Positions 60,448 through 64,000 of a DNA stretch of 64,000 bases are shown here, piece by piece; positions within the stretch are counted from its first letter, which is position 1; every line of letters starts with the position of its first letter. The notes under the pieces were generated by a model. The model ran no database searches, was not told the DNA's origin, and was given only the letters and a program-made list of their open reading frames with translations. This DNA comes from Rhabdophis nuchalis (taxonomy: Eukaryota; Chordata; Lepidosauria; Squamata; Natricidae), in the NCBI GenBank assembly GCA_039707465.1, contig CM077647.1:118422610-118486609 (forward strand). The letters are read 5' to 3'. A program made the translations under genes and the position numbers.

Positions 60448-61919
60448 GTAAGTGGAAGTGCCTGGCGAGCCGGGTAGCCCCCGAGCGAGGAAAAGGCGTG
60501 CCGCGCCTTACGAGACCTTTTCTAGTTATTTTACTGGATTCAGATGCAGTGCTGATTAAAGTTAGGGCTCAGCTCTGGCATCTTTTCATCTTTGTTGGAG
60601 CTCAGTCCTGGAGCAAAGTATATCAGCCTAGAATAGAAGAGGACCTCTGAGGGGCTGCAGAGTGCATTTCCCCATCAGCCAAGTAACTCCCGAGTTCAAG
60701 TAGACTAAGGGTTGATTCGTTTATGATGTAAAAGATATTTTGTTTTTCTCTTGAAGTGTTTACAATTTTTAAAAATTTAAACCCTATGTCTAATTGAATA
60801 ACTTATTCCTATACAAATCCTTATTTATGTAGCATATGGCATACTCATTTCCATTTTTTTGAGACTCCGGGAAAATAAGGGAATCAGAAGGAATTGACAG
60901 TGAGAACAACTGGATGACTTCATGACTTGTGGTTTGTTTGTTTGTTTTTTGGAATTTGAAATTAATGAAGTGTAAGAACTTGATCGTGAGTCAAAAGATA
61001 GAAAACATATTTTAAGAACTATGAGCAATCTTTTCTCACTTAATAGGGTAACAAGAGTAAAAAGAGAATATTTACATTTCCTAAGAAAATACATTACCCT
61101 GCATCAGGTTGTTTTTATTACAGGAAGGCGGGGTCATTTAAAACTAATAGCTGTCAAAGGTCCACTCTGGAAACTAATTGCTGTTTCAGGAATTTAGTTT
61201 TAAAGTCTGGAAAATAATTAATAGTGGAGTGTTCTCTTTTGTGGTGCATAATCTCAGCAACCATGTATATTCTAATTGTAATGCTATAATTTATTGGACA
61301 CTAAATTATGTAAAATATACTAGGAAATAATCAGAGTACATAGAACTCTGATTGCATATTTCCTTTCAGTAATTTGCAGTTGATATAGGAGTTGTAATTT
61401 TCAGAAAATATTTGTGTATAAAAATATTGTATCAAATACTAAGCTATGAAAGTACAGCTTTATAATTTGCAATGAAAGGGTTTTTTTTGTCTCCTAATAG
61501 CTCTCCTTAACATAAGGGTATATTAACAATAAAGACTGCAATTCAAAGTTAAGTATATAACTTACAGGGATAAAGAACTAATTTCTATGGGCAGATATTT
61601 CATGCCAGACATTGTGGGAACTGATTAAACTATTCATTTATGAATTACCTATCCATTTAAAAGATGCTCAGGATTGTGTGCAATAAGGTTGACATTGCAT
61701 TATTGCAATATTCAAATTATATATTCTGAGAAATTGTGCTCTTGAGAATAATGGAGGTAGTAAAATGAATATAATAAAGCCACCACAATATCTTTTAAAA
61801 TATTTATTATAACATTTCTCTTAGAATTTATATATTGGAGCATAAAATTAAAGAGGAGTGACATTTAACTAAAAGAAAGCTGATTTCTGTGAAGTATGAA
61901 TGAAATGCATCTATTAAAC

Positions 61920-62054
61920 CAGGGGTCCCCAACCTTTGCAACTTTAAGTCTGAAGGACTTCAGCTCCCAGACTTCTCCAGCCAGCAAAGCTGGCTGGAGA
62001 AGTCTGGGAGCTGAAGTCCTTCAGACTTAAAGTTGCAAAGGTTGGAGACCCCTG
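61920..62054. mobile_element. Nearly perfect palindromic hAT-type MITE
   Basis: Two 66-bp arms with a single mismatch around an AAA loop. It begins CAGGGGTCCCCAACC, and a perfect 8-bp target duplication tattaaac flanks it (61912-61919 and 62055-62062). Non-coding; in PLCD3 intron 1. Confidence 0.92.
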
Positions 62055-62340
62055 TATTAAACAGTAATGTGTTAAACAGCTTTAAATGTTGATTTGATGG
62101 ATTTTACATTAAAATCTTGCATCTTTTATTATAGCATTTCTTAACATAATATCATGTAGGTGAATTGGGAGAAGCGCTTCCAAAATATTTCCAGGCAAAA
62201 TGTATACAGCATATACTGTATCAATGAAAGCACTTGTATAAACAGCAGGTTGGGAAAGAATGGAATATAGTCCTACTTCCTTCAAGGAGAAGAACTCTGC
62301 AAAATTGAAGCTTTTGTTTATCAAGTTTATATTCAGCTAT

Positions 62341-62342
<2 letters not shown>

Positions 62343-62381
<39 letters not shown>

Positions 62382-62395
62382 ATACACATACACAC
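62343..62395. repeat. (CA)n microsatellite
   Basis: About 20 uninterrupted AC/CA units followed by imperfect ones. Confidence 0.95.
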
Positions 62396-62965
62396 AAATT
62401 CATGAACCCGGACAGTATGCTGTTAATTGGAATTATATCCCACCTTTTGTCTATCTGATAATCAAGATGGTTTACAGGAATCAAAATGATAAATTATCAG
62501 AATAAAATAAATTTTGAATTAAGTAAATAAATAATTTTTTAAGAGAAACTTTTTCTACTAAGGATTAAAAGCTTCATGGAAAAGAAAGATTTTCACATTT
62601 TTCTAAATTATGGAAGAGTGGGGGCCAAAGAGTTGTAGGTCATGGAAGGGAAGAGGGAGGCCTGCTCCTGTGTACCAGATATGAGTTGCCAGCAGTGGGA
62701 CTTTGAAGTATGATACAACAATGCTAAAGCATGTCTAACAAATAACAGTACTTAAACTGGTAAAATAAACAGCAAACTGTTAGCTCAGCTGATAAAAAAA
62801 ATATGTTCTATATTTATTCAAAAGTCAAATTAAAATATTGAAAATATTAGAGTTTAAATTTCACCTTTATTATCTGATGTTTAATGGATGCTAGCAGAGT
62901 ATTGAAAGCTAAAAAAAATTCTTTTCTAATTGTTATTATCTGCACATAAACTCAGAACTCAGGAA

Positions 62966-63143
62966 ACTGAGTTCTAGTCCCACCTTATGCATAAAAGCTG
63001 GCTGGGTGACTCCAGTGACTCTTTGTCAGCCCCACCTACCTCACAGGATGGTTGTGGGAAAAGTAAGTGGAGGAAGGAGTATTATGTACATTTGTTACCT
63101 TGCATTATTTGTAACAAATAATAAAGGTGGGATTTTAAAAATG
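62966..63143 (+). mobile_element. Sauria SINE, head partly lost
   Basis: 'tgagttctagtcccacctta', 'gctggctgggtgactccagt', 'cctacctcacaggatggttg' and the tail 'aataataaaggtgggatttt'. The A-box part is missing or diverged. Confidence 0.75.
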
Positions 63144-63237
63144 TAATAAATGGCAATGATAATCAGAGGAATCCCAGAGTGAACTCTGCAATGGCAAACT
63201 TTATGGACAAGTTTTGTGTTTAATGGATATGGATATT

Positions 63238-63393
63238 CTCAGTCATCCAGGCCAGGGTTGTCCCAATGGTGCTTTTTCAAGAGACAGCTGGATTTTCTGG
63301 TTTTTCTTTGAAGGCGTTTCACTTCTCATCCAAGAAACTTCCTCAGCTCAGAGTTAAAACTGCTTGGAATCCAGTTGTCTCTTGAAAAAGCAC
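63238..63393. repeat. Interspersed repeat with 24-bp inverted ends
   Basis: Arms 'gtgctttttcaagagacag' (from 63270) and its complement ending near 63393 match except for one base over 24. Between them lies the phrase 'cacttctcatccaagaaact', which I have seen as a dispersed vertebrate repeat but cannot assign to a family. Confidence 0.55.
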
Positions 63394-63597
63394 CTTGGGG
63401 AGAAGTTTTGTGTTATTTCAGGATGGCTCTTTAAAGTTGCAATAATAATAAGACCAGCAGATTTCAAATTTTCATTTGTTCTATAATGTAGTTATATTGA
63501 GATTTGAGATGGGTACCATTCCCTTGAGTCTATTGATATAGACATATTCATGCTAAACAATACACTAAGCTAAAAAGAAGGTTGGCAGTATGTGATT

Positions 63598-63842
63598 CAG
63601 AGGTGATATTAAGCAGGTTCTGACCAGTTCTGGAGAACCGGTAGCGGAAATTTTGAGTAGTTCGGAGAACCAAACTAGTGACTGGTCCCGCCCCCATCTA
63701 TTCTCTGCCTCCTGAGCCCCAGCTGATCAGGAGGAATTGGAGATTTTGCAGTATCCTTCCCCTGCCACATTCACCAAACCATACCACACCACCAAGCCAC
63801 AGCCACAGAACCGGTAGTAAAAATTTTTGAATCCCACCACTG
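63598..63842 (-). mobile_element. Non-autonomous hAT, CAGAGGTGG family, copy 4
   Basis: Starts 'cagaggtgatattaagcagg', ends 'gaatcccaccactg'. Perfect 8-bp target duplication atgtgatt (63590-63597 and 63843-63850). Confidence 0.9.
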
Positions 63843-64000
63843 ATGTGATTCTCTAGAAACCAATGTAGCAGCCTGTGGGAACTAGGTCATTATGTAAATC
63901 ATAATGAGGTTTACTTATTTGATCAGAATACCTTACATAATTATGGAATTGTGTTTTAGTAACCATTATTTAGCATGCTGAATGAACTCAGGCAGGGTCT

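Larger units (their letters stand above)
60448..64000 (+). other. PLCD3: PLCD3 intron 1 (start)
   Basis: No second exon was recognised up to the window end. Contains the hairpin MITE, a CA microsatellite, a SINE and a hAT element listed separately. Confidence 0.6.

Overview
This window is vertebrate nuclear DNA, most likely from a squamate reptile and probably an advanced snake. The evidence is intron-split genes with reptile-like proteins, CR1 and L2-type LINEs, a BovB relic, tRNA-derived squamate SINEs, SPIN-like hAT elements, and a LINE tail that runs into an ATTCT microsatellite (a feature described for snakes). There are no operons, rRNA genes, tRNA genes or CRISPR arrays.

Three host genes are supported. 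HEXIM1 is an intronless P-TEFb inhibitor on the minus strand (CDS 10598-9522). ACBD4 is an acyl-CoA-binding, tail-anchored protein on the minus strand; nine coding exons between 47203 and 29104 join in frame to 338 codons, with one GC-AG intron. PLCD3 is represented by its first coding exon on the plus strand (60327-60447); the rest lies beyond the window. Gene order and orientation (PLCD3 divergent from ACBD4, which is followed by HEXIM1 on the same strand) match the mammalian 17q21.31 neighbourhood. ACBD4 and PLCD3 are head to head, about 10-13 kb apart. Functionally the genes are unrelated: transcription elongation control, ER-peroxisome lipid contact, and phosphoinositide signalling.

Layout. 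1-9 kb: intergenic DNA with a mariner-like MITE and a nest of L2-type LINEs. 9-11.9 kb: HEXIM1 with a TATA-containing promoter. 12-20.9 kb: repeat-rich intergenic DNA dominated by two head-to-tail Helitrons stuffed with GGTA-type minisatellites, a large GC-rich palindrome and duplicated CR1 tails. 21-28.9 kb: intergenic DNA with a SINE, a 1.1-kb MITE and a CR1. 29-50 kb: ACBD4, whose last intron holds two L2-type LINEs, two SPIN-like hAT elements, a mariner-like MITE and a SINE. 50-60 kb: the ACBD4-PLCD3 interval, with a BovB relic, several hAT MITEs, a long inverted repeat, a snake-type LINE tail and an ORF1-only (HAL1-like) L1 with target-site duplications. 60.3-64 kb: start of PLCD3, with a nearly perfect 135-bp hairpin MITE in intron 1.

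Many element boundaries were fixed by direct reading of target-site duplications. Family names of repeats come from recognition, not from a database search.
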